DNA from: Salmonella enterica subsp. diarizonae
GTDB lineage: Bacteria > Pseudomonadota > Gammaproteobacteria > Enterobacterales > Enterobacteriaceae
Direction of reading: 5' to 3'
DNA: 50,729 nucleotides
Assembly (NCBI RefSeq): GCF_008692785.1
Contig: NZ_VXJV01000018.1
Location: 1 to 50,729, forward strand
Positions 1 to 8,550 of the stretch are shown here, piece after piece. Positions within the stretch are counted from its first letter, which is position 1. Every line of letters starts with the position of its first letter. The translations under genes were made by a program, and so were the position numbers. The notes under the pieces are model-generated. The model saw only the letters and a program-made list of their open reading frames with translations. It was not told where the DNA came from and made no database searches.

Positions 1-127
1 AGGGCCAATTTGCACACGGTTTATGCACCGCTCAGGCTATTTTCGAGAAGTTTAGCTACCTCATATGTCAATAGCCGGTGAATAACTAAGCCTTTGCATC
101 AGCTTCACCTTGTTTCTCATCAGCAGC
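1..127. repeat. Terminal direct repeat (circular overlap)
   Basis: Bases 1-127 recur identically at 50603-50729. They carry one iteron (position 56) and the 3' end of the replication gene, so the repeat cuts through a gene that is whole when the ends are joined. I read this as assembler overlap of a closed circle; 127 is a common maximal k-mer size. The unique length is about 50602 bp. Confidence 0.93.
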
Positions 128-979
128 CCTTACGCAAAAAATTGCATCCCCCTGAACCCAGGAGGAACTGACAAGACCACTCTCAGCCAGTTCTGCACAC
201 GCATCTTTGGCCTGTTGTTTCCATTTCCAGCCCTGTTCCGTATCGGAGCCGCACATCATTTTGAAGGTTTCGAGTTTGAGCGGAAACGGCTCTTTATGTG
301 AAGCCATATAATCGAATAAACGGCGGGTTATTGGGGACAGCTTCCGGTATTTTATCCAGATGAATTTTGTATAGTGATCACCTGCAAACAGATAAACCAT
401 TTGTGGTGAAAGTTCTACTTCACAAACGGCTTTCTTGGTGCCTCGCTCCACAACGTCAAACTCTTTGATTAAAGACAGCGATTTCAATCGGCCTAATCGT
501 TCGGATGTAACAGCCATCGATGTCGCCTGCAGCCTGGAAAGGCATTCCTCAGCTTTCTTGTAATAGCGACCATTAACAGCCCAGCCTAAGTCCTTACACA
601 ACTGGTAAAACGAAAAGTAAATTTTCTCACCTAAAGGATAGTTTTTGGCGTACTCAAGTATTTGTTGCCATACCAGCTCATCATCTTCTGCGCGTAACTC
701 AATACCGGTGTAGTTGATACTGACGTCTTTATTAACGTGATAAATAGCTTTGTTATCACAGGCTTCACGTTTTTTTCTCTTATTCCTTACAGTGAACAAA
801 GCAGACCGCGCGTAATCATTCGGCATAGCCCGCATGTCATCATCCCAGGGAGCGAGATCAAAGAGCGAAAGCTGTGCCTGGCGTAATTCTTCATCTGATT
901 TGTGTATAAGATCATCGCGATGAGTTTTCATCAGCGCTTCTTTAACAGAATCGATGGCGCTTTTGGCGGTGCGCTTCAT
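86..979 (-). CDS. trfA: TrfA-type plasmid replication initiator
   Basis: Iteron-binding initiator that opens oriV and loads the host replisome. The 297-aa protein follows RP4 TrfA closely from memory: an RAMPND..RSALFTVRNKR block near residue 50, VNKDV.I.YTG.ELRA.DDELVWQQ, GRYYKKAEECLSRLQA, and LFAGDHYTKFIWIKYRKLSP..RR.FDY. Its length matches the short TrfA-2 form; no long TrfA-1 extension is seen. A purine-rich ribosome site (aagggaga) lies just before the ATG at 979. It reads leftward behind ssb from a shared promoter at about 1.45-1.5 kb, as in RK2. The iterons lie just past its stop codon, so gene and origin form one replicon. Confidence 0.95.
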   Translation of the reverse strand: MKRTAKSAIDSVKEALMKTHRDDLIHKSDEELRQAQLSLFDLAPWDDDMRAMPNDYARSALFTVRNKRKKREACDNKAIYHVNKDVSINYTGIELRAEDDELVWQQILEYAKNYPLGEKIYFSFYQLCKDLGWAVNGRYYKKAEECLSRLQATSMAVTSERLGRLKSLSLIKEFDVVERGTKKAVCEVELSPQMVYLFAGDHYTKFIWIKYRKLSPITRRLFDYMASHKEPFPLKLETFKMMCGSDTEQGWKWKQQAKDACAELAESGLVSSSWVQGDAIFCVRAADEKQGEADAKA

Positions 980-1072
980 AGCATCTCCCTTGGATGATTG
1001 TCGCCGTAAATTATGCCTGTAATCAAAAGGCCCATAGCGGGCCTTTCATTCTATCCCATGTTGCATCAGCAA

Positions 1073-1444
1073 TCAGTTCTCATTACCTGCAGCAGCCGCA
1101 GCGTTTGCCGGGGGTTTGGTATTCAAATACTGAATGTTCTCTGCGATATAATCGATACCATAAACTTTCTGACCGTTTGATTCATATTGAGTATTACGCA
1201 TTGTACCTTCAACAAAAACCTGTGATCCTTTCCCAAGGAACTTAGCAGCGTTTTCTGCAGCTTTGGCCCATACTTTGATACGGAAATAGTCGGTATATTC
1301 CTTGATTTCACCGCTCTCTTGTTCTTTATAGCTTCCATTTACGGCTATATCGAAAATCGCGATCGGTATGCTTTTTGCTGTATACCGTAACTCTGTGTCT
1401 TTTGTTAAATTTCCTATAAACTGAAAGCGATTTAAATTTTTCAT
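1073..1444 (-). CDS. ssb: Single-stranded DNA-binding protein
   Basis: A 123-aa single OB-fold protein of the Ssb family (N-terminal NRFQFIGNLTKDTELRYT, then YFRIKVWAKAAENAAKFLGKGSQVFVEG). It coats single-stranded DNA in replication or after conjugative entry. It lacks a long acidic tail; the C-terminus is Ala-rich and ends NEN rather than the DDDIPF-type tip of host SSB, as in the short plasmid Ssb of IncP. It lies immediately upstream of trfA in the same direction, the RK2 arrangement, and is probably co-transcribed from the KorA/KorB-regulated promoter at 1450-1525. Confidence 0.92.
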   Translation of the reverse strand: MKNLNRFQFIGNLTKDTELRYTAKSIPIAIFDIAVNGSYKEQESGEIKEYTDYFRIKVWAKAAENAAKFLGKGSQVFVEGTMRNTQYESNGQKVYGIDYIAENIQYLNTKPPANAAAAAGNEN

Positions 1445-1477
1445 ATTAAAATCTCTATCTCTGTAGCCAAGAAGTTT

Positions 1478-1526
1478 TTAGTTTAGCTATACAATTTATT
1501 CTGGTCAACATTTTAGCCGCTAAAAT
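1478..1526. promoter_or_regulatory. Divergent ssb-trfA / trbA control region with KorA and KorB operators
   Basis: A KorA-type site GTTTAGCTATAC (1481-1492, one change from the perfect palindrome) and an exact KorB site TTTAGCCGCTAAA (1512-1524) lie between the divergent ssb and trbA starts. RK2 uses the same pairing at trfAp/trbAp. I infer joint KorA/KorB repression of replication and transfer from here. Confidence 0.85.
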
Positions 1527-1549
1527 TTGCATTGAGGCGAAAGCGTATC

Positions 1550-1954
1550 GTGTACAACCTAATTTTTTTTACTAATATCCTCAGATTGCTTGAAGAGCGA
1601 GACATGACAAAGCAGGAGCTTTCCCATAAAGCCGGAGTTTCCATCTCTTTTCTGTCTGACCTCACCAATGGCAAAGCCAACCCTTCTTTAAGAGTCATGG
1701 AGTCCATTGCCAACGCTCTTGATGTAGCCCTTCCTGTACTTCTTGAAACCACCGACCTTGACGAACATAGCCTGATGCTGATGGCTGACGGTAAGCCTGT
1801 AAAAAGCTTACCTCCTGGTTATGTAAGAGTGTCGGTAATCCTTTCTGAACAGCAAGCTTTTCAGGTACGCCAGTGGAGTGAGAAAACCCGCCAGAAGCTG
1901 GGACAGGAAGCCAAAACTATGCTGGATATGATGCAAGAAAAGAAAAAAAGTTAA
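1550..1954 (+). CDS. trbA: TrbA-type transcriptional regulator
   Basis: Repressor of transfer genes in IncP plasmids. The protein has an N-terminal helix-turn-helix of the XRE type (LLEERDMTKQELSHKAGVSI, then SFLSDLTNGKANPS). Its C-terminal segment PPGYVRVSVILSEQQAFQVR matches the same region of KorA (42195-42548) and KlcB (46619-47737) here, the shared dimerisation segment known for TrbA and KorA. I chose GTG at 1550 because GAGGCGA lies about ten bases before it; a TTG at 1532 is the alternative. It stands alone between ssb and trbB with a KorB site on each side. Confidence 0.85.
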   Translation: MYNLIFFTNILRLLEERDMTKQELSHKAGVSISFLSDLTNGKANPSLRVMESIANALDVALPVLLETTDLDEHSLMLMADGKPVKSLPPGYVRVSVILSEQQAFQVRQWSEKTRQKLGQEAKTMLDMMQEKKKS

Positions 1955-1986
1955 CGCCAGAAAAAGGAAATTCTGCAGGGACGCAG

Positions 1987-2003
1987 ATTTTAGCAGCTAA
2001 AAT
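1987..2003. promoter_or_regulatory. Variant KorB operator before the trb operon
   Basis: The 13-mer TTTAGCAGCTAAA (1989-2001), inside a 17-bp near-palindrome, differs from the KorB consensus only at the central base. It sits between trbA and trbB, where IncP-1 plasmids regulate trbBp. No gene lies in 1955-2152; the region holds this site and the AT-rich trbB promoter and leader. Confidence 0.7.
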
Positions 2004-2152
2004 CCCCTTATCCCCCTCCCATTATTCCTGTATCTGTGACCCTGATAATAATTTCGCTTTAATGTTGTATTAGCTCTTGCTTGCGATTTTATTTCGGTAT
2101 ATCGTTTGCCTTAATTCCTATTGTGACAACAGTGTAAAGAAAAGAGGATTTG

Positions 2153-3115
2153 ATGGACGCTGTAGCTGTAGATTCCGTCGATTTAAGGGCGATAGAAAAA
2201 CTCAGGAGAGATATGGGGTCGAGTCTGATGGAAGCGCTGGAAGATCCTGAGACGCTGGAAATCATGCTAAACCCGGATGGTAAGCTGTGGCGTGAAAAAT
2301 TCGGAAAACCTATGTTTTGCATGGGTAAAGTCCCTGTACAACGTTCAAAAACAATCATTCAAACTATCGCTGGCTTTCACAAAAAGATTATCGATCACAA
2401 TTCACCATATCTTGAATGTGAACTCCCCATAGATGGTTCCCGTTTTGCAGGGCAATTGCCACCGCTGGTTGCTGGACCCACCTTCGATATTCGTAAAAAA
2501 GCTTCTCGCATATTCCTTCTTGATGAATATGTAGACAAAGGCGTGATGACCATAGCACAAGCAGAATTTATTTGTCGCGCGATTGCCGCGCATAAAAATA
2601 TTCTTGTCATTGGTGGTACTGGCTCAGGGAAAACAACGCTGCTAAACGCCATCATTGCAGAGATTGTTCGTCAGTTTCCAAACGAGCGGATCTGCATTAT
2701 CGAAGATACAGGCGAACTGCAATGTGCCGCACAAAATTTTATTCAGTACCACACCACAGTTAACGTCACGATGACTGACATTCTTCGTCTGAGCCTGCGT
2801 ATGCGCCCCGACCGTATTTTCGTCGGTGAAACACGCGGCCCGGAAGCTCTCGATATGCTTGACGCCTGGAATACCGGGCATGAGGGAGGTGCTGCGTCAC
2901 TACATGCAAATAACACTCTTTCTGCTCTCACGCGACTGCGTTCACTTATTTCACGTAATCCTTTTGCCCCACGAGAAATTGAGCCGGTCATTGGCGAAGC
3001 GGTCGACGTGATAGTCCAGATTTCTAAAACTTCTGAGGGTCGCCGGATTAAAGAAATCCGCGAGATTCAGCTCTATGAGAACAGGGAATACGTTTCCCAA
3101 CTCATTGACGCTTAA
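2153..3115 (+). CDS. trbB: TrbB, VirB11-type ATPase
   Basis: Cytoplasmic hexameric ATPase that powers pilus assembly and DNA transfer. It shows a Walker A GGTGSGKTT, the IIEDTGELQ Asp box, a Walker B region LRMRPDRIFVGETRGPEALDML and a His box GHEGGAASLHAN. From ATG 2153 (AGGA four bases upstream) the protein is 320 aa, the length of RP4 TrbB; a TTG at 2150 is possible. It is the first gene of the trb operon and is followed by pilin. Confidence 0.96.
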   Translation: MDAVAVDSVDLRAIEKLRRDMGSSLMEALEDPETLEIMLNPDGKLWREKFGKPMFCMGKVPVQRSKTIIQTIAGFHKKIIDHNSPYLECELPIDGSRFAGQLPPLVAGPTFDIRKKASRIFLLDEYVDKGVMTIAQAEFICRAIAAHKNILVIGGTGSGKTTLLNAIIAEIVRQFPNERICIIEDTGELQCAAQNFIQYHTTVNVTMTDILRLSLRMRPDRIFVGETRGPEALDMLDAWNTGHEGGAASLHANNTLSALTRLRSLISRNPFAPREIEPVIGEAVDVIVQISKTSEGRRIKEIREIQLYENREYVSQLIDA

Positions 3116-3227
3116 CCATGGAGGACATCTCTACCACACACAGCAACGATATTCAGATCGTCGAGTTGGCTATAAAGCTCAACCTTATTCAAATCGTTCC
3201 AGTACAACCTTAGTAAGGGGTTATTTA

Positions 3228-3611
3228 ATGAAAACAGGTCTTTCTCAATTCAACCTCAGCAAACACGCCTTTATTGTTTTTTTGGGTGCCATGCTGTTTT
3301 TCATCGCAGCTGAACCTGCTCTGGCGTCAAACACGACCGGCGGTGGCCTGCCGTTCGATGACTGGATGACTAACATTCGTACTTCTATTACAGGACCATT
3401 TGCATATACCGCTTCCATTGTCGGTCTGGTCGGCGCGGGCGCGATGCTGATTTTCGGCGGTGATATGAACGGGTTCCTTCGCACCCTGATTTTCATCGTT
3501 CTTGTTCTCAGCTTTCTGGTTGCCGCTCAAAACACATTGTCAGCAATAACAGGGCAGGGGGCGGAGCTGACGGCAATGCTGACCAGCGCTAAAACGGGGG
3601 GAGTGGCATAA
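3228..3611 (+). CDS. trbC: TrbC, cyclic T-pilin precursor
   Basis: Prepilin of the mating-pair pilus. The N-terminal signal ends in PALAS; after it come GGGLPFDDWMTNIRTSITGP, two membrane helices and GQGAEL. This parallels RP4 TrbC, whose mature peptide starts at Ser after signal cleavage and is closed into a ring when TraF removes the tail after Gly in GRGAEIA. I infer mature ends near Ser (ALA|SNTT) and Gly (GQG|AEL). Start ATG 3228 is set by AAGGGG ten bases upstream; a longer reading frame before it overlaps trbB. Confidence 0.93.
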   Translation: MKTGLSQFNLSKHAFIVFLGAMLFFIAAEPALASNTTGGGLPFDDWMTNIRTSITGPFAYTASIVGLVGAGAMLIFGGDMNGFLRTLIFIVLVLSFLVAAQNTLSAITGQGAELTAMLTSAKTGGVA

Positions 3612-3613
3612 CC

Positions 3614-3940
3614 ATGACATTACGCACGATCCCCATTCGTAGGGCGGCCTCAAGAACGAACCTATTCATGGGCGGGGACCGTGAATTGGTTATGTTTTCA
3701 ATCCTGCTGGCAGCGGTTCTGATCTTTACGTCACAAGACTGGATCGCTGCCGGTGTAGGCATCGTGATTTGGGGAGGTGCTCTTCACCTGTTAAGAAAAA
3801 TGGCTAAATCAGATCCGTTATTACGTCAAGTCTATCTGCGTAGCCTCAAATACAACCAGCCGTATTATGCGCCCCGCGCTACGCCGTTTCGCAAAAATAC
3901 AGGAACCCAAGGCAAACGATATGAAAGGGTAAAAAAATGA
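3614..3940 (+). CDS. trbD: TrbD, VirB3-type membrane protein
   Basis: Small inner-membrane subunit of the type IV secretion channel, 108 aa, with two close hydrophobic segments (about residues 25-60) and a basic C-terminal tail. It starts two bases after the trbC stop and overlaps trbE by four bases, which suggests translational coupling. Assignment rests on the RP4 order trbB-C-D-E and on the VirB3-like layout. Confidence 0.9.
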   Translation: MTLRTIPIRRAASRTNLFMGGDRELVMFSILLAAVLIFTSQDWIAAGVGIVIWGGALHLLRKMAKSDPLLRQVYLRSLKYNQPYYAPRATPFRKNTGTQGKRYERVKK

Positions 3941-6480
3941 ATACCGTAATTCCTGTCTTAGTTGCGCTGATAGGGCTGATCCTGCTTGGCATGATGCTGG
4001 CATACTATCAGCGTATGGTGAAAGATTATCACCTTAAAAAACACCGCGCTAAAGACGAATCCTTAGCTGACCTTCTTAACTATGCCGCTGTTGTTGATGA
4101 TGGCGTAATCGTATGTAAGAACGGTTCTTTCATGGCGTCATTTTTTTTTAAAGGCGCGGACAACGCGAGTGCGACAGATCAGGAAAGAGAGCTTGTCTCA
4201 TTTCGAATAAATAAAGCGATTGGCAGACTCGGCAACGGATGGATGATGCACATTGATGTGATGCGTCATCCGGCTCCGTCATACAGTGACCGTAACGCTT
4301 CACACTTTCCTGATCGTATTTCCGCTGCCGTGGATGAAGAACGCCGTCGCCTGTTTGAAAAGCTGGGTCAGCTGTACGAAGGATGCTTTATCGTTACATT
4401 CACCTGGTTCCCGCCTTCGCTGGCCGAAAGCAAATTTACGGAACTGATGTTTGATGATGAACGTGAAGCCTCTACAGACAAAGCCACTACGCTGAGTCTG
4501 ATCGAAAAATTTAAGTATGAAGTCAACATTATTCAGGCAAACCTTTCCCAGGCGGTTTCGATTGAGCGACTGAACGGCGTTAAAGTCGAGCAGGAAGATG
4601 GCTCAGTTGCAACGATGGATCAGCAACTGGAGTACCTGCAGTATTGCATTACCGGGCTTCAACATCCTTTACGTCTGCCAAACAACCCGATTTACCTGGA
4701 CAGCCTTATTGGTGGTCAGGAGTTTATTCCTGGCATTACTCCACGTATTGGGAAAAACTTTATACAGGTTGTGGCTATCGAAGGCTACCCTACAGAATGT
4801 TATCCGGGCATTCTTACTAAACTGGCCGAACAACCGTGTGAATACCGCTGGTCAACGCGTTTTATTTTCCTCGATTCACACGAAGCAGTTTCCAGACTTA
4901 CAGCATATCGCAGGAAGTGGAAGCAGAAAGTACGCGGCTTTATGTCTCAGTTGTTCAATACCAACAACGGATACGTTGATGAAGACGCATTATCCATGGT
5001 CCAGGACGCTTCTTCTGCTATTGCTGAAACGAACTCCGGCCTGATCAGCCAGGGTTATATAACCAGCGTCATTGTCCTGATGAATGAGGACCGCCAGAAG
5101 GTCGAAGATGCTGCAGAGTTTATGCGCATGGCTGTTAACAATGCAGGCTTCGTCGCGCGAATTGAAACCGTGAACACGGTGGATGCCTACTTTGGTTCCC
5201 TTCCGGGGCATGGTGTTGAAAACGTGCGGCGTCCGCTGGTTAACACCCTCAACCTTGCCGATCTGATGCCAACCAGCACTATCTGGCCTGGAGAAAATAA
5301 AGCCCCAAGCCCGATGTTCGAAGCAGGAGCCCCGCCCCTGACTCACTGTGTCACTGCCGGCAACACTCCATTCAGACTTAATCTACATGTCAGGGATCTC
5401 GGCCACGCTTTCATATTCGGGCCAACCCGTGCCGGTAAATCTACCCATCTGGCGTTAACCGCTATGCAGTGGCGTCGTTACGCTAATTCGCGGATTTTCA
5501 CTTTCGACAAAGGCCTGTCGATGTTTGCAACCTGCAAGGCCGTAGGCGGGAAGCATTTCACTATTGCCGGTGATGATAACCAGTTGGCGTTTGCACCTCT
5601 ATCACGACTGGATACTCCTACACGCCGTACCTGGGCGATGGAATGGATTGAAGCTATTCTGGTACTGAACGGCATTAAGGTTGATGCTCCTATACGAAAC
5701 GCCATCGCTGACGCCATAAAGAGTATGGCTGAAACTCATTCCAAAACCCTGTCTGAATTTACAGTCACGATTCAAAATAATGTAGTTCGCGATGCGCTCA
5801 AACAATACACCATTGACGGCAACATGGGTCATCTGCTCGATGCCGAAGAAGATGGTCTTGATATTTCTGACTTCATGACGTTCGAGATTGAACACCTCAT
5901 GAACATGGATCAGAAATACGTGCTGCCGGTACTGCTCTATCTCTTCCGGCGAATTGAAGAATCTCTGGATGGTAGTCCTACACTTATCATCCTCGATGAG
6001 GCCTGGCTCATGCTGGGGCATCCAGAATTCAGGGGCAAAATCCGCGACTGGCTAAAATCCATGGCTAAGAAAAACTGCTCTGTTCTTATGGCAACTCAGC
6101 AGATTAGTGATGCGGTCAATTCTGGCATTCTCGATGTCATTATTGAGTCAACTGCCTGCCGAATCTTCCTGCCAAACAGCAGCGCCCTGCAGGAAGAAGC
6201 CATGCCTCTGTATATCAATATGGGGCTTAATCGCCGTCAGATTGAAATCATCGCGTCTGCAGTACCAAAACGCGATTACTACTACGTATCGGAAGAAGGC
6301 CGCCGCCTGTATCAGCTCGCGCTGGGACCGCTCGCCCTGGCATTTGCGGGAGCTACTGATCCCGATTCAATCGCTGCTGTTAAACAACTGTCCGAAACAT
6401 ACGGTGATGGCTGGGTAGATGAATGGCTACGCACTAAGGGTCTGGACTTACATGATTATGAGTATGAGGTCGCTGCATGA
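3937..6480 (+). CDS. trbE: TrbE, VirB4-type ATPase
   Basis: Large inner-membrane-associated ATPase of the transfer channel, 847 aa. It begins with a transmembrane segment (about residues 5-25), then the CagE/VirB4 N-domain. The Walker A is GPTRAGKST near residue 495 and the Walker B is LIILDEAWLMLG near residue 685, followed by MATQQISDA. It overlaps trbD and trbF by four bases each. Length is close to RP4 TrbE and nothing is broken. Confidence 0.96.
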   Translation: MNTVIPVLVALIGLILLGMMLAYYQRMVKDYHLKKHRAKDESLADLLNYAAVVDDGVIVCKNGSFMASFFFKGADNASATDQERELVSFRINKAIGRLGNGWMMHIDVMRHPAPSYSDRNASHFPDRISAAVDEERRRLFEKLGQLYEGCFIVTFTWFPPSLAESKFTELMFDDEREASTDKATTLSLIEKFKYEVNIIQANLSQAVSIERLNGVKVEQEDGSVATMDQQLEYLQYCITGLQHPLRLPNNPIYLDSLIGGQEFIPGITPRIGKNFIQVVAIEGYPTECYPGILTKLAEQPCEYRWSTRFIFLDSHEAVSRLTAYRRKWKQKVRGFMSQLFNTNNGYVDEDALSMVQDASSAIAETNSGLISQGYITSVIVLMNEDRQKVEDAAEFMRMAVNNAGFVARIETVNTVDAYFGSLPGHGVENVRRPLVNTLNLADLMPTSTIWPGENKAPSPMFEAGAPPLTHCVTAGNTPFRLNLHVRDLGHAFIFGPTRAGKSTHLALTAMQWRRYANSRIFTFDKGLSMFATCKAVGGKHFTIAGDDNQLAFAPLSRLDTPTRRTWAMEWIEAILVLNGIKVDAPIRNAIADAIKSMAETHSKTLSEFTVTIQNNVVRDALKQYTIDGNMGHLLDAEEDGLDISDFMTFEIEHLMNMDQKYVLPVLLYLFRRIEESLDGSPTLIILDEAWLMLGHPEFRGKIRDWLKSMAKKNCSVLMATQQISDAVNSGILDVIIESTACRIFLPNSSALQEEAMPLYINMGLNRRQIEIIASAVPKRDYYYVSEEGRRLYQLALGPLALAFAGATDPDSIAAVKQLSETYGDGWVDEWLRTKGLDLHDYEYEVAA

Positions 6481-7184
6481 AACTTTTTAACAGTAAAAAA
6501 ACCCCTCAGCCTGACAGCCCTAATCCTTATCTCAATGCGCGTCGTTCGTGGAATATCCACATGGGTCATGTGCAACAGTTCGGGACGCTGGGGATATTCT
6601 TTGGTGTAGCAGGCTTATTAATTGGTCTTGCCGCTGTAGGCGGTATTACTTACATCGGAAGTCAGCCTAAATTTATACCGATGGTATATCAACAGGATAA
6701 AGCTGGTAACACCATCAGCCTGACACGAGCCGACAAACTCCCACCTGCAAAAATCGATGATTTCCGTACAGCGGCATGGAACTTCATTTCAAACATCAGA
6801 ACTGTAACACCTGACAGTGAACTGCAGCGTAAAGCAGTGCTGCAGACATATGCTTATCTGTCCCCGGATGATCCGGCCACAATTAAAACGAATGAATACC
6901 TGAACGGTAATAAAGCGCGTAATCCGTTTAACCGAGCAAAAACTGAAATGGTCAGCACCGAACTCCTTTCGGCAATCCAGCAATCCCCTGATACATGGCA
7001 GATTGACTGGACGGAAACCACACGAAACCGTGATGGGACAATGAAAAATAACCCTGTGAAAATGCGTGCGCTGGTCACCGTTTATCAGAACACTGATCTA
7101 AACGCAAAAATAAAGGGAAACAACGATGTAATGAACCCACATCGTATTTTCATTAAAGATTATAACTGGTCAAAACAACTGTAA
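6477..7184 (+). CDS. trbF: TrbF, VirB8-type channel protein
   Basis: Bitopic inner-membrane protein with a short cytoplasmic N-terminus (NPYLNARRSWNIHMG), one transmembrane helix (about residues 40-62) and a periplasmic VirB8/TrbF domain. It nucleates assembly of the secretion core. Its 235 residues fit the TrbF family. It overlaps trbE by four bases; trbG follows after 15 bases. Confidence 0.94.
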   Translation: MKLFNSKKTPQPDSPNPYLNARRSWNIHMGHVQQFGTLGIFFGVAGLLIGLAAVGGITYIGSQPKFIPMVYQQDKAGNTISLTRADKLPPAKIDDFRTAAWNFISNIRTVTPDSELQRKAVLQTYAYLSPDDPATIKTNEYLNGNKARNPFNRAKTEMVSTELLSAIQQSPDTWQIDWTETTRNRDGTMKNNPVKMRALVTVYQNTDLNAKIKGNNDVMNPHRIFIKDYNWSKQL

Positions 7185-7199
7185 ATCCGGGGCCGAAAC

Positions 7200-8090
7200 A
7201 TGAAGAAATCAATTATCTCAGCGTTAATTTTAAGTTTAAGTTTACCGCTTCTGGCTAATGCGACCCCAGGTAGTGATCCGCTGGCCGATCAGTATTTCTC
7301 CAAGAATGAACCTACACTCACACCGCAGGAGCGTGCCGCCATCAGCATCGGTCAGAAATGGCAGACCGGCAGTGATACCAGCAAGCCTTTCGCTGGCCCT
7401 GATGGTGCGATTAATTACGTCTATACCACCGGACAAACACAGATTGTCTGTGCTGTTCTGCAGGTCTGTGACATTGCACTGCAGCCTGGTGAGCTTGTTA
7501 ATAATATCAACCAGGGCGATCCCCGCTTTACGGTCGAACCGTCAATCACTGGTTCCGGCGCTACACAACGTCTGCATTTAATTATCAAGCCGCTTGATGT
7601 GGGGCTGGATACTTCGCTGGTCGTAACCACAGATCGCCGTACATATCACTTCCGACTGAAATCAAGCCGGACACGTTTTATGCCTTATGTGTCGTTTACC
7701 TACCCGGAAGATGCCCAGGCGAAATGGGATTTTATTCGAACGCGTGAAGCCAAGCAGTTGCGCGACAACACGATTCCTCAGACAGGGGAATATCTTGGAA
7801 ATCTGGACTTTAACTACAAAATCAGCGGTTCTGCCAGCTGGAAACCTGTTCGCGTATATAACGATGGAGTCAAAACCATCATCCAGTTCCCTAAAACGAT
7901 TTCTTCTGGCGAGACACCGATTCTACTCGTTGTTCGTAAAGATGGCGGTCTGTTCTCTAAAGATGAAACACAGCAAGTCAACATGCGCACACAGGGAGAC
8001 AGGACGATTGTCGATGGCCTCTTTGATAAAGCCTATCTGATCATCGGCGTTGGTTCGGGCCAGGAAAAAGTAACTATCACGCGGGGTTAA
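7200..8090 (+). CDS. trbG: TrbG, VirB9-type core complex protein
   Basis: Periplasmic and outer-membrane core subunit. It has a cleavable signal peptide (about 22 residues, ending ANA), a Pro-rich linker and the VirB9/CagX domain with YVYTTGQTQIVCAVLQVCDI near residue 80 and a C-terminal beta domain. With the lipoprotein TrbH and TrbI it forms the outer-membrane ring. At 296 aa it matches RP4 TrbG. A clear ribosome site precedes ATG 7200. Confidence 0.94.
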   Translation: MKKSIISALILSLSLPLLANATPGSDPLADQYFSKNEPTLTPQERAAISIGQKWQTGSDTSKPFAGPDGAINYVYTTGQTQIVCAVLQVCDIALQPGELVNNINQGDPRFTVEPSITGSGATQRLHLIIKPLDVGLDTSLVVTTDRRTYHFRLKSSRTRFMPYVSFTYPEDAQAKWDFIRTREAKQLRDNTIPQTGEYLGNLDFNYKISGSASWKPVRVYNDGVKTIIQFPKTISSGETPILLVVRKDGGLFSKDETQQVNMRTQGDRTIVDGLFDKAYLIIGVGSGQEKVTITRG

Positions 8091-8092
8091 TC

Positions 8093-8545
8093 ATGCGAGT
8101 TTCTCAATTATCTGCAGCTTTCATGTTAACGGTCAGTCTGGTTTTAACAGGGTGTACTTCAACGAGTTATGGCAATTTCTCGAACGCATCAATGTTCGCA
8201 AGTACCAGCATGGCCGACAGCACAGTAACGCATCTGGCTTCACTCTATCCGGCAGGCAGCACAACATTTTCCATAAAACAACCGGCTACTGATCCATTTG
8301 GATCTGCTCTCGTCCAGCGTTTACGCTCACGTGGATTTGCGGTTAAGGAATACACAAAAAACCAGAAACCACAAAGTGTTATCACATCGGAACCAGGGAT
8401 CTCTTTAGGGTATGTCGTTAACACCGTCGTTCCTAATCTGTTTCAGGTCACAACTTACGTTGGTAACGTGACTTTGAGTCGTGGTTTTGTCGTAGCTACA
8501 GACGGTAAAGCATATCCAGCTGGCCCATGGACTCGCGAGGAATAA
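8093..8545 (+). CDS. trbH: TrbH, VirB7-like outer-membrane lipoprotein
   Basis: A 150-aa lipoprotein. The lipobox LTGC lies at about residues 18-21 after a hydrophobic signal, so the mature protein starts at Cys21. In IncP plasmids TrbH takes the VirB7 place and stabilises TrbG. It is separated from trbG by two bases and followed by trbI. Confidence 0.9.
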   Translation: MRVSQLSAAFMLTVSLVLTGCTSTSYGNFSNASMFASTSMADSTVTHLASLYPAGSTTFSIKQPATDPFGSALVQRLRSRGFAVKEYTKNQKPQSVITSEPGISLGYVVNTVVPNLFQVTTYVGNVTLSRGFVVATDGKAYPAGPWTREE

Positions 8546-8550
8546 AAAGG